Assembly (NCBI GenBank): GCA_910577655.1
Contig: CAJTOW010000038.1
Coordinates: forward strand, 1 to 30,792
Origin: an uncultured Lachnospiraceae bacterium
GTDB lineage: Bacteria; Bacillota; Clostridia; Lachnospirales; Lachnospiraceae
Length of the DNA: 30,792 nt
Reading direction: 5' to 3'
Positions 8,380 to 17,461 of this stretch are shown piece by piece. Positions within the stretch are counted from its first letter, which is position 1; every line of letters begins with the position of its first letter. The notes below the pieces were generated by a model that was not told the origin of the DNA, made no database searches, and saw nothing but the letters and a program-made list of their open reading frames with translations. The translations under genes and the position numbers were made by a program.

Positions 8380-8545
8380 ACAAAGAATCCTGCGGCGGAT
8401 CGCTTCAGCGATATAATTCCTCTCCGCCGCAGGCATCGGCTCACTTAGCGAATGTAATGAGCTTAGTGAACAAGCCCACTTGGTGTTGCGATCCTGCCCG
8501 GAGGGCTTTTTACTTTATAGGACGCAATTTCCTATAAAGTAAAAA
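8380..8545. other. Structured intergenic region with several inverted repeats
   Basis: Between the CitMHS promoter and the kinase terminator there is a cluster of foldable sequence without a convincing gene. An 11-bp perfect inverted repeat (8389-8399 with 8423-8433, CCTGCGGCGGA) encloses a small ATCGC/GCGAT stem. CACTTAGC and GCTTAGTG near 8442-8472 pair with one mismatch. GCCC-GGA-GGGC-TTTTT lies near 8497-8511. A 16-bp perfect repeat (8507-8522 with 8530-8545) ends in A/T runs. A 64-codon minus-strand frame (8436-8242) covers part of it but has no family match I know. It could be a small RNA or an intergenic repeat element. Confidence 0.4.
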
Positions 8546-8583
8546 AGCGCATACACAGATCTGTTTTACATCTGCGTATGCGC
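8541..8583 (-). terminator. Rho-independent terminator of the hybrid kinase gene
   Basis: On the minus strand a 14-bp stem (8583-8570 with 8560-8547, one mismatch, 9-nt loop) starts 42 nt after the stop codon. It is followed directly by TTTTTT (8546-8541). Confidence 0.85.
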
Positions 8584-8625
8584 TTCGTATGTTCTGTCCC
8601 TGACAAACCGGAACCGGTATCATCC

Positions 8626-11600
8626 TCAGGTACCTAATACTTCCCTCAAAACCTCTATCAGCTTCGGTATATCAATGGGCTTGGCGATATGTCCGTTCAT
8701 GCCTGCCTCAAAGGCCGCCTTCTTGTCTTCCTCAAAGGCATTGGCCGTCATGGCGATAATCGGAATACATGCGACCTCCGGGTCCTCCAGTCCCCGGATC
8801 CTTCTTGTGGCTTCATAACCGTTCATAACCGGCATCTGGATATCCATCAGAATCAGGTCATACTGATCCGGTCCGGCCTGCCGCATCTTCTCCACCGCCA
8901 CTGCGCCGTCATCTGCCACATCCAGGATAAAGCCCTCTTCCTGCAGAATCTCCACCGCGATCTCCTGGTTCAATTCATTGTCCTCAACCAGCAGGATATG
9001 CCTGCCTTCAAAGGATAAGTCTTCTGGCTCTGCCTCCATCTTATGTATGGGTTTAAAGGGAGCTTCCATAATTTCCCGCAACTCAGACAGGAAAACAGGT
9101 TTGGAACAGAAGGCTGTGACGCCGGCATCCCGTGCCTCCGCCTCAATGTCAGACCAGTCATAGGCAGTCAGGATGATGATAGGCCGTTCTTCTCCAATGA
9201 TCCCCCTGATCCGCCGTACTACCTCAACGCCGTTCATGTCCGGCATCAGCAGATCTATGATAAAGGCAGCATATTCGTCTCCCTGCTCTTCGGCAAGCTT
9301 CACGCGGAGCACGGCTTCTTTACCCGAGGTGGTCCAGTCCGGACGCATGCCGATGGTGGAAAGCATCTTGGTAACGCTGGAGCAGGTATCAAAATCATCG
9401 TCTACCACCAGGGACCTGAGACCCATGAGTTCGGGAATACACTCCTGCATCACGGGATCGCTGCATGTTTTGAATCTTAAAGCCACCGTAAAGGTACTTC
9501 CCTTCCCTTCCTCGCTGTCAACGGTAATGGTTCCGCCCATCATATCCACGATATTCCTGGTAATGGCCATGCCAAGCCCGGTTCCCTGGATCCCGCTGAC
9601 CGTACTGGTCCGCTCCCGCTCAAAGGGTTCAAACACGTGCTCCAGAAATTCCCTGCTCATGCCGATGCCCGTATCCTTGATCTGGAATTCGTAGGCTGCA
9701 TGACCATCAGGCGCAAGTCCCTTCTGGCGGATCCGGACACTTACGGTTCCGCCGGGTCTGGTGAACTTCATGGCATTGCTCAAAAGATTCAGAAGAACCT
9801 GGTTCAGCCGAAGCCGGTCGCAAAGGATGTGCTCATTAATCACATCGGAGGTGTCTATGAAAAATTCCAGCTGCTTGGATGTAATATCTGCCTGGACAAT
9901 GGTCTTCAGGTCATGGATGATCTCCGGAAGGGAGGTTTCCTTTTCCTCAATCCGCACTTTGCCGCTTTCGATCCGGCTCATATCCAGGACATCGTTGATC
10001 AGACTCAGCAGATGATTGCTGGACGTGGTGATCTTGGCCAGATACTCCCGGACCTGCTCCTGATTGTCTATATGGGCGGCAGCAAGAGAGGTGAAGCCTA
10101 TGATGGCGTTCATGGGGGTCCGGATATCGTGGGACATATTGTTCAGGAAGGTAGTCTTGGCCTTGTTGGCATGCTGGGCGGCGGCAAGGGCGTTCTGCAG
10201 ATCCACCTTCTGCCGTTCCAGCTGCTCTTTCATCCGCTTCTCGTCATCAATATCCACGAAAAGTCCCACAAAAGTAATGGGGGAACCGTCCTCACGTCTG
10301 GACAGCCGTCCTGCGGCATGGAACCAGCGCCAGCCCTTGTGTCTGGTGTTGAGACGGTACTCTACATTGTAGGTTTTCTCACTGGTATAGTCCATGACCG
10401 TATCCCAGTATTCCTTTATGATCTGATCTTTATCCATGGGATGCAGAAGATCGGACCAGGATTCCAGTCTGTTGGGGAAATCCTGCTCATCTACATATCC
10501 CAGCATGGAGCGGAAAATATCTGTCCAGGTGCAGGAGATCATCTCCGCCTTCTCGTTAAATTCCATCTCCCAGCGTCCCGACCCCATAGCCGCGTGGATA
10601 TTCTCCATATCTGTCTGCTTCCGCTCGATCTGGACGTAGGCGGCCCGGATTCTGGCGCCGTCTGCTTTCTCCCGCTCCAGAAGGAGGCGGGCATTCTTCC
10701 GGGACTGAAGGATCAGTACCAGAAAAACACCAAGCATAACCAGGATTGTGATGACGATCTGGATGATGCTGCGGCGCATCATATCTGAACTGACGGCACT
10801 GATCTGCTCACTGATGACATTGTCCTGAATCAGAATGGTCAGCATCCAGCTGCTGCCTTCTACAGGAGTGTAGCACAGATCCTCCTGGGTCCCCTCATAA
10901 TTAAAGGATATCTGTCCTGGCACGCCGTTGGTGAAATCATGGGTCAGCTGTTCATAGCTGGACCCTTCCTTCATATCTGCGTCCTTAAGGGCGGAAAGAA
11001 GATTTTTCCCTGCCGTAAGATATCCGAAGTCATCGCTGGTCAGACTGTCTCCACTGCGGTCATACAGATTGCAATAGGTCTCGTTGTTACTTGAATGGAG
11101 TGACAGTGAACTCAGCATATCGTCTATATTGAGCCGGATAAAGCATACTTTGATTTCCATCCCCTGAAAGAAAATACCCTCCACGGGAATGGTGATAACC
11201 GCCTGCTTCCCGGGTCCGGAAAGGTCAGATATATGGATCATCGGCTCTGTAGGCTGTTCTGGAGGGAAACCGTAGTCACTGCATTCCGCTGTGCCGTTCT
11301 GGGTGTAGACTGTCCCATCCTCCGCTATCAGCGCAAATGTATCCAACCCATAAAGCTTTTTGACCTTTCCAAGAAAGGTGCCCAGAGACTCCTGGGACTC
11401 CAGGTTGTAATCCTCCAGGATCCCAAGTGCTTTCTTCATCCGGTCAATATTGTCCTTCAGCTCTTCCGAGATTACCTGGGCTCTCCGTCCGGCAAGCTCT
11501 TCCAGATAAAACTCGCTGACCTGGTTTACGGCCTGCCTTGTGCTTATCCTTGCACTGCCTGCCACCCAAATGGATGTAGCGAGAAGGATCGCCGCAACGA

Positions 11601-11679
11601 CCAGTCCGCCGCACAAAGCGAACAAGATGGTCTGTTTTTTCTGTTGTATTCTGTTTCTGGTATCCTGTTCTTGTTCCAT
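8626..11679 (-). CDS. Hybrid sensor histidine kinase (dCache-like sensor, PAS, HisKA, HATPase, two REC domains)
   Basis: A 1017-residue membrane kinase. TM1 is at about 17-40, an extracytoplasmic double-Cache-like sensor at 45-300, TM2 at 303-325, coiled coil, and a PAS_3-type domain at 362-485. HisKA follows with H517 (NMSHDIRTPMNAIIGF), then the ATPase with N-box (QVLLNLLSNAMKF, ~627-639), DTGIG (669-673) and GTGLGM (699-704). Receiver 1 carries D809 and receiver 2 carries D946. No Hpt domain or output regulator is adjacent, so the phosphorelay partner is elsewhere or REC2 acts by protein contact. ATG 11679 is preferred because GGGAG lies 6-7 nt upstream; an in-frame ATG at 11769 has no such site. 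Residues needed for phosphotransfer all look intact. The ligand is unknown. Confidence 0.92.
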   Translation of the reverse strand: MEQEQDTRNRIQQKKQTILFALCGGLVVAAILLATSIWVAGSARISTRQAVNQVSEFYLEELAGRRAQVISEELKDNIDRMKKALGILEDYNLESQESLGTFLGKVKKLYGLDTFALIAEDGTVYTQNGTAECSDYGFPPEQPTEPMIHISDLSGPGKQAVITIPVEGIFFQGMEIKVCFIRLNIDDMLSSLSLHSSNNETYCNLYDRSGDSLTSDDFGYLTAGKNLLSALKDADMKEGSSYEQLTHDFTNGVPGQISFNYEGTQEDLCYTPVEGSSWMLTILIQDNVISEQISAVSSDMMRRSIIQIVITILVMLGVFLVLILQSRKNARLLLEREKADGARIRAAYVQIERKQTDMENIHAAMGSGRWEMEFNEKAEMISCTWTDIFRSMLGYVDEQDFPNRLESWSDLLHPMDKDQIIKEYWDTVMDYTSEKTYNVEYRLNTRHKGWRWFHAAGRLSRREDGSPITFVGLFVDIDDEKRMKEQLERQKVDLQNALAAAQHANKAKTTFLNNMSHDIRTPMNAIIGFTSLAAAHIDNQEQVREYLAKITTSSNHLLSLINDVLDMSRIESGKVRIEEKETSLPEIIHDLKTIVQADITSKQLEFFIDTSDVINEHILCDRLRLNQVLLNLLSNAMKFTRPGGTVSVRIRQKGLAPDGHAAYEFQIKDTGIGMSREFLEHVFEPFERERTSTVSGIQGTGLGMAITRNIVDMMGGTITVDSEEGKGSTFTVALRFKTCSDPVMQECIPELMGLRSLVVDDDFDTCSSVTKMLSTIGMRPDWTTSGKEAVLRVKLAEEQGDEYAAFIIDLLMPDMNGVEVVRRIRGIIGEERPIIILTAYDWSDIEAEARDAGVTAFCSKPVFLSELREIMEAPFKPIHKMEAEPEDLSFEGRHILLVEDNELNQEIAVEILQEEGFILDVADDGAVAVEKMRQAGPDQYDLILMDIQMPVMNGYEATRRIRGLEDPEVACIPIIAMTANAFEEDKKAAFEAGMNGHIAKPIDIPKLIEVLREVLGT

Positions 11680-11840
11680 CTTCTGCTCCCTTAAAATCTT
11701 TATGAACAACGGCGGTTGCTTTGGGTGGGGGTGTAAAAATCCATTGGTATAACTTAGCGCGTCAGGCACTAAGGACGATTTCCTTCATAAAAATAACAGA
11801 GTTACCGCTTCATTTTATTTGGAGTACGGATTTTGTAGCG

Positions 11841-11869
11841 ATTATACCACAGAATAGGGAAAAATTCTA
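11841..11869 (-). promoter_or_regulatory. Extended -10 promoter of the hybrid kinase gene
   Basis: On the minus strand TGGTATAAT gives a perfect -10 (11846-11841) with the extended TG motif. At 17 bp a poor -35 (TAGAAT) precedes it, which fits an extended -10 promoter. The leader would be about 155 nt and contains a CTTAG/CTAAG inverted repeat near 11750-11773. Confidence 0.6.
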
Positions 11870-11898
11870 TCACGTTTTTCGGATACCTGTCTGAACTA

Positions 11899-12540
11899 TT
11901 ACACAGTTGACACGAATCTGCCATGATCCATCTCATATACGGCATCACACAAAATTTCTATATCCTCTTTATTATGGCTGGCAAGTATTATTGTTTTTCC
12001 TTCCTTCTTCAGTCCCAGAAGAAGGCTTCGTACATCATTTACCCCCTCATTATCAAGGCCGTTCATCGGTTCATCAAGAATCAGAATATCCGGGTTTTCC
12101 ATAATCGCCTGGGCGATGCCCAGCCGCTGCCTCATGCCAAGGGAATACTTTCCTGCTTTTTTGCGGCTGTCAGGGTCCAGGCCTACCCGCTCCATGCTTT
12201 CCCTGATCTGCGCCCTGCCTATCCGCCTGCGGATGGACGCCAGATATTCCAGATTTTTGTAGCCGGTATATCTGCTTAGGAATCCGGGATTTTCAATAAT
12301 AATTCCCATGTTGTCCGGAAAGTCAATGTCTTTTCCTATCTCTTTTCCGCCCACAACAACCCTTCCTCCTGTAGGCTTCAAATAACCAATCATCGTTTTA
12401 AATAAAACCGTCTTGCCTGAACCGTTCCTGCCTGTAATCCCATAGATTTTTCCACTTTCAAAGCTGATGTTAATACGGTCAAGGGCAACCACATCACCGA
12501 ATCTTTTTGTTACATTTTCTACACGGATTAATTCTGCCAT
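11899..12540 (-). CDS. ABC transporter ATP-binding protein
   Basis: A 213-residue ATPase, last gene of a seven-gene minus-strand cluster. Walker A is GRNGSGKT (37-44), the signature is SLGMRQR (133-139), Walker B is ILILDEP (152-158) and the switch His is in ASHN (189). It is short for an exporter ATPase because it stops soon after the H-loop region, as in many bacteriocin- or lantibiotic-type ABC subunits. AGGAAGG before ATG 12540 supports the start. It lies 33 nt after the third membrane protein gene and presumably powers those subunits. The substrate is unknown; the LytTR/GHKL genes upstream suggest a peptide or envelope stress signal. Confidence 0.88.
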   Translation of the reverse strand: MAELIRVENVTKRFGDVVALDRINISFESGKIYGITGRNGSGKTVLFKTMIGYLKPTGGRVVVGGKEIGKDIDFPDNMGIIIENPGFLSRYTGYKNLEYLASIRRRIGRAQIRESMERVGLDPDSRKKAGKYSLGMRQRLGIAQAIMENPDILILDEPMNGLDNEGVNDVRSLLLGLKKEGKTIILASHNKEDIEILCDAVYEMDHGRFVSTV

Positions 12541-12573
12541 AATTATAATCCTTCCTTTTCTATTTTCCCAGGG

Positions 12574-13224
12574 TCAGCGCGGCAGGTGCGCTGGCCTGTC
12601 TGAACTGTTACGCGACATCAGATATTCCCGTCCAGTCAAATAGCTGGCTGCCACCAGAATCATTTCCGCAGTAATGACCGCTCCAGCCGGGAAGCCTTCT
12701 GTTTCACATAAGCTGCTTTGCAGATACATTCCCCACATTCCATACATGACATGGGAAATCCCACGTACCCGGCACCCGGCAATAAATGTCACACCTTCCA
12801 GCAGAAACAGCAGCCCCGGTGCAAAACGTCTCAGGAGGAACAGATCCAGCAGAGCGAACAATGCCGCCATACTGACACTATGGAACAGCCATAAAATGCC
12901 GATTCCCGCAACAGCTTTCCGGGAAAGGGCGGCTCCATTCCCCATAGCCATGTCGCAGATCAGAACAATAAGCAGAAGCCCTGCTGCTGTCCTTATGCCA
13001 GACAGCATCCCCTTTCCAAAATGCCATTTCCACCAGCCGGAAACGGTTCTGTAACGGTACAATGAAAGCATTTCCAGCTTCCTGCCCTCTTCCCAATAAA
13101 AACCCGCCACAAGCAGAAAGATACCAATGGGCAGAAGCCACTGTCCAAACGGAATAAGCGGTATGGCATCAAAATAATCCGGGGGCACCCCCGCGAACAG
13201 CCTGACAAACATACTTTCCGGCAT
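12574..13224 (-). CDS. ABC transporter membrane protein (third permease-like subunit)
   Basis: A 216-residue hydrophobic protein with about six predicted membrane segments, for example LPIGIFLLVAGFYWEEG, RTAAGLLLIVLICDMAM and AGIGILWLFHSVSMAALFALL. I recognise no named family. Its ATG overlaps the stop of the preceding gene by one base (TAATG), indicating translational coupling. It is probably a permease subunit working with the ATPase that follows. The basic C-terminal tail (YLMSRNSSDRPAHLPR) is likely cytoplasmic. Confidence 0.75.
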   Translation of the reverse strand: MPESMFVRLFAGVPPDYFDAIPLIPFGQWLLPIGIFLLVAGFYWEEGRKLEMLSLYRYRTVSGWWKWHFGKGMLSGIRTAAGLLLIVLICDMAMGNGAALSRKAVAGIGILWLFHSVSMAALFALLDLFLLRRFAPGLLFLLEGVTFIAGCRVRGISHVMYGMWGMYLQSSLCETEGFPAGAVITAEMILVAASYLTGREYLMSRNSSDRPAHLPR

Positions 13225-14102
13225 TACCCGTCTCCCTCCGTTCCTGAATCAAATTCCGTTTTGTCAATGAAAACAGATGATAGAACCATCAAAAATACAA
13301 TCAATGCCACAAACAAAACCGCAGACCACCAGTACGACAGTGTCCCGTCTATAAAATTTCCCGGAACCGCCCTTGCAAACAGGGAATCCGCCGTATGCCC
13401 GTCCATCATTTGCAGGTATCCGGCCAGATGTACCCCTGTTACGGCCACAATTCCGGCAATTCCTGAAAACAGAAGCGCGGCAGCATATAAAAGCACTCCC
13501 AAAAAAACAAGATAAAGGTAAAGGAATAAAAATGTCACTGCAAATGCCTGGGGAACCGACATGGCTTTCATCATCATAAGCCACGGGAACGTAATATTAT
13601 ATCTGGCGCCGATGCTGTTTGTCACATCAAGAGCCAAAGAGTATAAGGGACTGCTCCACATAGCTCCTGCAAACCCGGAAAAGCTGCTGAATATTATGGT
13701 AAATACTGCCATAACGGCGGTATATAGAAATGCCTGTATCAGAATATAAAAAAGCATTCCCGTATTCCAGCATTTTCTGCCGCACCGGTACAAAAGCAGA
13801 TAAAGATTCCCTTTCATAAAAGGGGCGTCTGCTATCACCAGAAGCCACCCCAGAACCAGAAACAGCATATTGACATAATGCTGTTCCACCACGCAGAAGG
13901 CTTCCAGCACATTGACCGGTTCTCCCAGGTCAGCCGCATACCGCAAAAAGCCATTCATCCAGTATCCCATAATCGCAAATCCCAAAAGATATCCCATGAA
14001 CACCCTGGCATTTTTTTGCTCCTGCCGGAGCATTCCCCATGAGATTACCATAAAGGTCCATGGCCGCGGGCGTTTTAAAATCGTGGATCCCAGGTCACCC
14101 AT
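13224..14102 (-). CDS. ABC transporter membrane protein (second permease-like subunit)
   Basis: A 292-residue protein with six or more hydrophobic segments, including VFMGYLLGFAIMGYW, MLFLVLGWLLVIADA, IAGIVAVTGVHLAGYLQMM and WSAVLFVALIVFLMVLSSV. The start at ATG 14102 follows GGAGG by 7 nt and overlaps the end of the previous gene by 8 bp; the longer frame from 14150 has no ribosome binding site of its own. It resembles ABC-2-type permease subunits in layout only. Coupling to its neighbours on both sides supports one multi-subunit transporter. Confidence 0.78.
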   Translation of the reverse strand: MGDLGSTILKRPRPWTFMVISWGMLRQEQKNARVFMGYLLGFAIMGYWMNGFLRYAADLGEPVNVLEAFCVVEQHYVNMLFLVLGWLLVIADAPFMKGNLYLLLYRCGRKCWNTGMLFYILIQAFLYTAVMAVFTIIFSSFSGFAGAMWSSPLYSLALDVTNSIGARYNITFPWLMMMKAMSVPQAFAVTFLFLYLYLVFLGVLLYAAALLFSGIAGIVAVTGVHLAGYLQMMDGHTADSLFARAVPGNFIDGTLSYWWSAVLFVALIVFLMVLSSVFIDKTEFDSGTEGDG

Positions 14103-14853
14103 CCCGATACCTCCGCCCAAGTCCTGCCATAATGACTGCCGACACCACAAGCAGGTAAAAGCATTCTGCCCCTGCCGCCAGAGGATAACTGCCTACATCA
14201 TCTCCCCTGAGGAGGCGGACCGGATTCAGCCATGGGATTTTGTCCAGTCCAATCCACATGGATTCATATAATACAAAAGGTGCGATCAGGGCCACATAGC
14301 GGTTTGGAATCCACACTGCAAACATAAATCCCACAAGGGCCCACACACACCCAAACAAAAAGCCGAGAATGGTTTTACCCACCATAATATACCAGTCCCC
14401 ATAGGTTGTAACATACGAAAGCAGGATTGTCCCATCCAGCAACCCTGCGTCCGTGTCCCGGGGCACGCCTGGAACGCCAAACACATACGCCATAACACAG
14501 GAAGCTGCTATGGGGACCGCCAGCATCATACCTCCCGACAATGCAACATTGAATATCCGGATTCTTCCAAACCCCGCCGGACCTATTCTTGAAAAGATCA
14601 TCCGGTAATATCCGCTCTGGTATTCTTCACAAAACTCAGATCCATAAGCCAGTACAGGAAAGACAGCCGCAAAGGGGCTGAACCCTGAAGCACCAAATAC
14701 ATTGTACAAAATATGGTAGCTGCTCCGGGTCCGGTCAAGGGGCGCGCCCGTCACTACCGCCGCTGCCAGAAGGGCTGTCAGCGCAGCCGTCCCTATAAAG
14801 AATCCGGCATTCAGAAAGCTTCTTTTCATGTCTTTCCAAAAAAATCCACTCAT
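14095..14853 (-). CDS. ABC-2-type permease subunit
   Basis: A 252-residue membrane protein starting MSGFFWKDMKRSF. This amphipathic start followed by a helix (AGFFIGTAALTALLAAAVV) is typical of ABC-2 permeases. About six membrane segments follow. The central EFCEEYQSGYYRMIFSRIG segment resembles the cytoplasmic coupling region (YGSEF...G) of bacitracin- and lantibiotic-type permeases. The ATG is one base after the lipoprotein stop with no strong ribosome binding site, so translation is probably coupled. Confidence 0.8.
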   Translation of the reverse strand: MSGFFWKDMKRSFLNAGFFIGTAALTALLAAAVVTGAPLDRTRSSYHILYNVFGASGFSPFAAVFPVLAYGSEFCEEYQSGYYRMIFSRIGPAGFGRIRIFNVALSGGMMLAVPIAASCVMAYVFGVPGVPRDTDAGLLDGTILLSYVTTYGDWYIMVGKTILGFLFGCVWALVGFMFAVWIPNRYVALIAPFVLYESMWIGLDKIPWLNPVRLLRGDDVGSYPLAAGAECFYLLVVSAVIMAGLGRRYRDG

Positions 14854-14854
14854 T

Positions 14855-16048
14855 TTATTCCACCTTTATCAGTTCTCCTGTGACAGCATTCAGATAAATA
14901 TTCCATGCGCCGCCATTTTCAACCGCCTGCTGCCACGCCTGGTCGCCAGACTCCAGTGACTCCATCATATCTTTCAGGGGAATATAGATATGCCATGCCG
15001 GTGTCAGAACCATCGCCGATTCACAAAAGGCCGGATAATATACAAGCTCTGCCCGTGTCAGCTTTGCTGTCGGAGTCCCACAGAGAGCATTGCTTTCCAG
15101 GTACTTTTCCAAGATACCTGTCACCTGGGTAAATGTCAGAATCGCCCCATCCTCAGACCGCTCTGTGATTTTACCGCAGTAATCCTCCAAAGCCAGGGTT
15201 GCTACGCCATGCTCTGTAATCCATGCCCTGCCGTTCGGACGCGCCTCCCCATATCTTATCTCGCCAAATTCTGAAGCCACCCCCATCTTCCCATAAGAGG
15301 GCGTAAACAGCAGTTCATAAAATGCGGTTTCACCAAGCTCATAATAAAAGGCCTCAGAAATATGCAGCTCTGTAATATCAAGTACTGCCAGCTTCTCCAG
15401 AAGAATTTCCTCTGCACGGGAAACAGAAAATTTTGCAAAGGCAGTATCTCCCGTTCCTGTAACATCCGTTTCAGGCGCCTTTTTATAGATTGCATCACAA
15501 TCCGCCTTTAATGGTTCATCCACATAGCCTGCACATGTATTTCTTGCAAAATGAACCTCCTTTTCTCCGTCAGATAAGATCATAAAAGAATCGTCGCCGA
15601 AATTCATCCATTCACCGGGCCGGTCTTCTTCATCCATTTCATTTAACTCTTTTTCGCTCCGCGCAAGATATTCTGCCGTAATGTCCCGCACATTTTTGTT
15701 CCTGCCATCAAGCAGTTCTTCCAGCTTCTTTTCGTCCCAGTCATCCCGGGGCTGCAAAGTCAGTGTCGGAACCGTCTGAGGCACCGCCGGAATGTCTGCG
15801 CATATCCAGATACCATTCTGCTCTGTCCCGACCATGGCATCGCAGCTTATGCCAGACTCTGTTTCATCTGCCGGATCTCTGTTTGCGTCCCCTTCCTCTG
15901 TCCGGATATTCTCCACCTCACCCTCCAAAGAACCCTTTGCATGATAAACATCGCTGTTCGCAGAGGGCTCCGGCGCTTTCTGGCATCCCGTCACAGAACA
16001 TGCTCCCAGTACACCTGCAAGCAGTACACCTAAAAATCCTTTTTTCAT
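14855..16048 (-). CDS. Predicted lipoprotein of unknown function
   Basis: A 397-residue secreted lipoprotein. MKKGFLGVLLAGVLGACSVTGC is a lipoprotein signal with two possible lipobox cysteines, C17 (LGAC) and C22 (VTGC). The mature part starts with an acidic, low-complexity linker, then a globular region rich in Glu, Tyr and Trp without a motif I recognise. It ends with NIYLNAVTGELIKVE, which resembles the end of a PepSY-like repeat (weak similarity). AGGAGG upstream of ATG 16048 supports the start. It lies between the sensor kinase and the permeases and may be a substrate-capturing or immunity lipoprotein on the membrane surface. Confidence 0.75.
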   Translation of the reverse strand: MKKGFLGVLLAGVLGACSVTGCQKAPEPSANSDVYHAKGSLEGEVENIRTEEGDANRDPADETESGISCDAMVGTEQNGIWICADIPAVPQTVPTLTLQPRDDWDEKKLEELLDGRNKNVRDITAEYLARSEKELNEMDEEDRPGEWMNFGDDSFMILSDGEKEVHFARNTCAGYVDEPLKADCDAIYKKAPETDVTGTGDTAFAKFSVSRAEEILLEKLAVLDITELHISEAFYYELGETAFYELLFTPSYGKMGVASEFGEIRYGEARPNGRAWITEHGVATLALEDYCGKITERSEDGAILTFTQVTGILEKYLESNALCGTPTAKLTRAELVYYPAFCESAMVLTPAWHIYIPLKDMMESLESGDQAWQQAVENGGAWNIYLNAVTGELIKVE

Positions 16049-16094
16049 TCCTCACATACCTCCTGTAAAATTCCCCATACAGGGTATGATACGG

Positions 16095-16100
16095 ATTATA
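16095..16100 (-). promoter_or_regulatory. Candidate -10 element of the lipoprotein-ABC operon
   Basis: TATAAT on the minus strand, 47 nt before the lipoprotein ATG, in a 150-nt gap after the kinase gene. No good -35 lies at 16-18 bp, which would fit a promoter needing an activator such as the upstream LytTR regulator. A short palindrome, CATACAGGGTATG, lies at about 16076-16088. Confidence 0.4.
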
Positions 16101-16198
16101 CACCTCTTATCCGGGAGTTCCTGATTATGGCGAAATTCTACCATATTTCTTCCGAAATCAGCCCAAAACTCCAGGCACTTACCAGCAGCTTCCAGTAT

Positions 16199-17461
16199 TT
16201 ACAAAAATTTCATATACAACATGACCTCTGTTTCCATACAATTACCTTTACAGCACATTTCCAGATCCCCATGGTATTTCTCCACAATTCTCCGGACATT
16301 TGCAAGCCCTGACCCATGGCCCGGGGCAGACCTGTCTGGTAGTCTGTGTATGTCGCATACCCCTTCGGGAATCCCCCAACAGCTATTTACCATATACAAA
16401 AACAAAATCCCGTTCTCCATCCGCATACAGAGCTTCAAAAACTGCTCATCTGTCCGGGCAGACGCCGCTAATGCATTATCCAGGAGGTTCCCGATGATAA
16501 CATTAAAATCAAAAGAATGCAGCTTCATCTTCTCTGGAAGCACAATATCTGTTTCTACCTTTTTCAGTTCTTCCCGGGCCCTCTGCAGCTTGAAATTCAG
16601 AAGGCTGTCCAGGGCCTCATTGCCGGTATAAACATGCTCTGACGGATTCTGCATAAACTCCTGCATACAGTCAAGATACTCAACCAGTTTTTCCGGATTG
16701 GCCCCCTTAGCCAGTCCTTCAAGCGCCAGGAAGTGGTTTTTCATATCATGCTTCAGGGCCCTGATACGGCTCTGGGACTCCATGATAACATCCAGCTGGT
16801 TCTGGTAGGCGATGGTCTGCTGCTTATAGATATCCTGTTCTCTTAGCTGCACATAATTTCCAAGAAGAATATGATACAGGTAAAACACGCACAGATTCAG
16901 CCCTGTAACTGCCCCGCACAAGGATACCGCTGTCACCTGGTCCACATCCCCATACATCAGCCTCATAAACACAGCCACGCTTAATATGGGAATTACAGAC
17001 AGCCAAAACATCTGTTTTCCATCAAGGGCTGTTTCCCGGCTTTCCTTCGGGTCGGGAATATGGCAGATAACTGCCACGCACACCAGCAAAATCAGGGTTC
17101 TGACTGCATTTTGCTGCATTCTTATATCCCCTGAACCCATAAAGGCCGCAGCTGCCCCGCTTCCTGTATCTATACAGAAAAAAAACATGGAAATCCATAG
17201 CCTTTTCGCCCATGCCCCACGGTAAAAACAGGCCACGCCAATCACGCCTGCCAGATTACACACTCCATAGAAAAACGATACATGAAATATCATGCAGGCG
17301 GCTGTTGTGATCAGATAGTATCCCGCGAAAACAATTCTCCACACCAGCCTGTGCTTATTCTCTATAATCAGAAAGGTGTCCAGGACCTTTTTCAGCAACG
17401 CCGCGTGCAGAATATTGACGATTAAAATTACCGCTGGTTCATATCCCGATTTACAATACAT
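16199..17461 (-). CDS. GHKL-type sensor histidine kinase (AgrC-like)
   Basis: A 420-residue membrane kinase of the HPK10 type. About six hydrophobic segments fill residues 10-200. The dimerisation helix carries H238 in RIRALKHDMKNHF, and the ATPase has the N-box FNVIIGNLLDNALAAS (N325, D328, N329) and a glycine box GHGSGLANV (381-389). The usual acidic residue of the G1 box is replaced: NSCWG. It overlaps the LytTR regulator by 11 bp, so the two are one transcriptional and translational unit. Such kinases sense peptides or membrane perturbation. The ABC genes downstream are the likely regulon. Confidence 0.9.
   Translation of the reverse strand: MYCKSGYEPAVILIVNILHAALLKKVLDTFLIIENKHRLVWRIVFAGYYLITTAACMIFHVSFFYGVCNLAGVIGVACFYRGAWAKRLWISMFFFCIDTGSGAAAAFMGSGDIRMQQNAVRTLILLVCVAVICHIPDPKESRETALDGKQMFWLSVIPILSVAVFMRLMYGDVDQVTAVSLCGAVTGLNLCVFYLYHILLGNYVQLREQDIYKQQTIAYQNQLDVIMESQSRIRALKHDMKNHFLALEGLAKGANPEKLVEYLDCMQEFMQNPSEHVYTGNEALDSLLNFKLQRAREELKKVETDIVLPEKMKLHSFDFNVIIGNLLDNALAASARTDEQFLKLCMRMENGILFLYMVNSCWGIPEGVCDIHRLPDRSAPGHGSGLANVRRIVEKYHGDLEMCCKGNCMETEVMLYMKFL

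Noticed and set aside
8242..8436. Minus-strand 64-codon frame upstream of the CitMHS gene
   Set aside because: It overlaps the palindromic operator and structured repeats and has no family match; kept only as part of the structured region.
9637..10788. Plus-strand 383-codon frame opposite the hybrid kinase
   Set aside because: The minus strand has complete PAS and HisKA motifs; the plus frame is low-complexity antisense.
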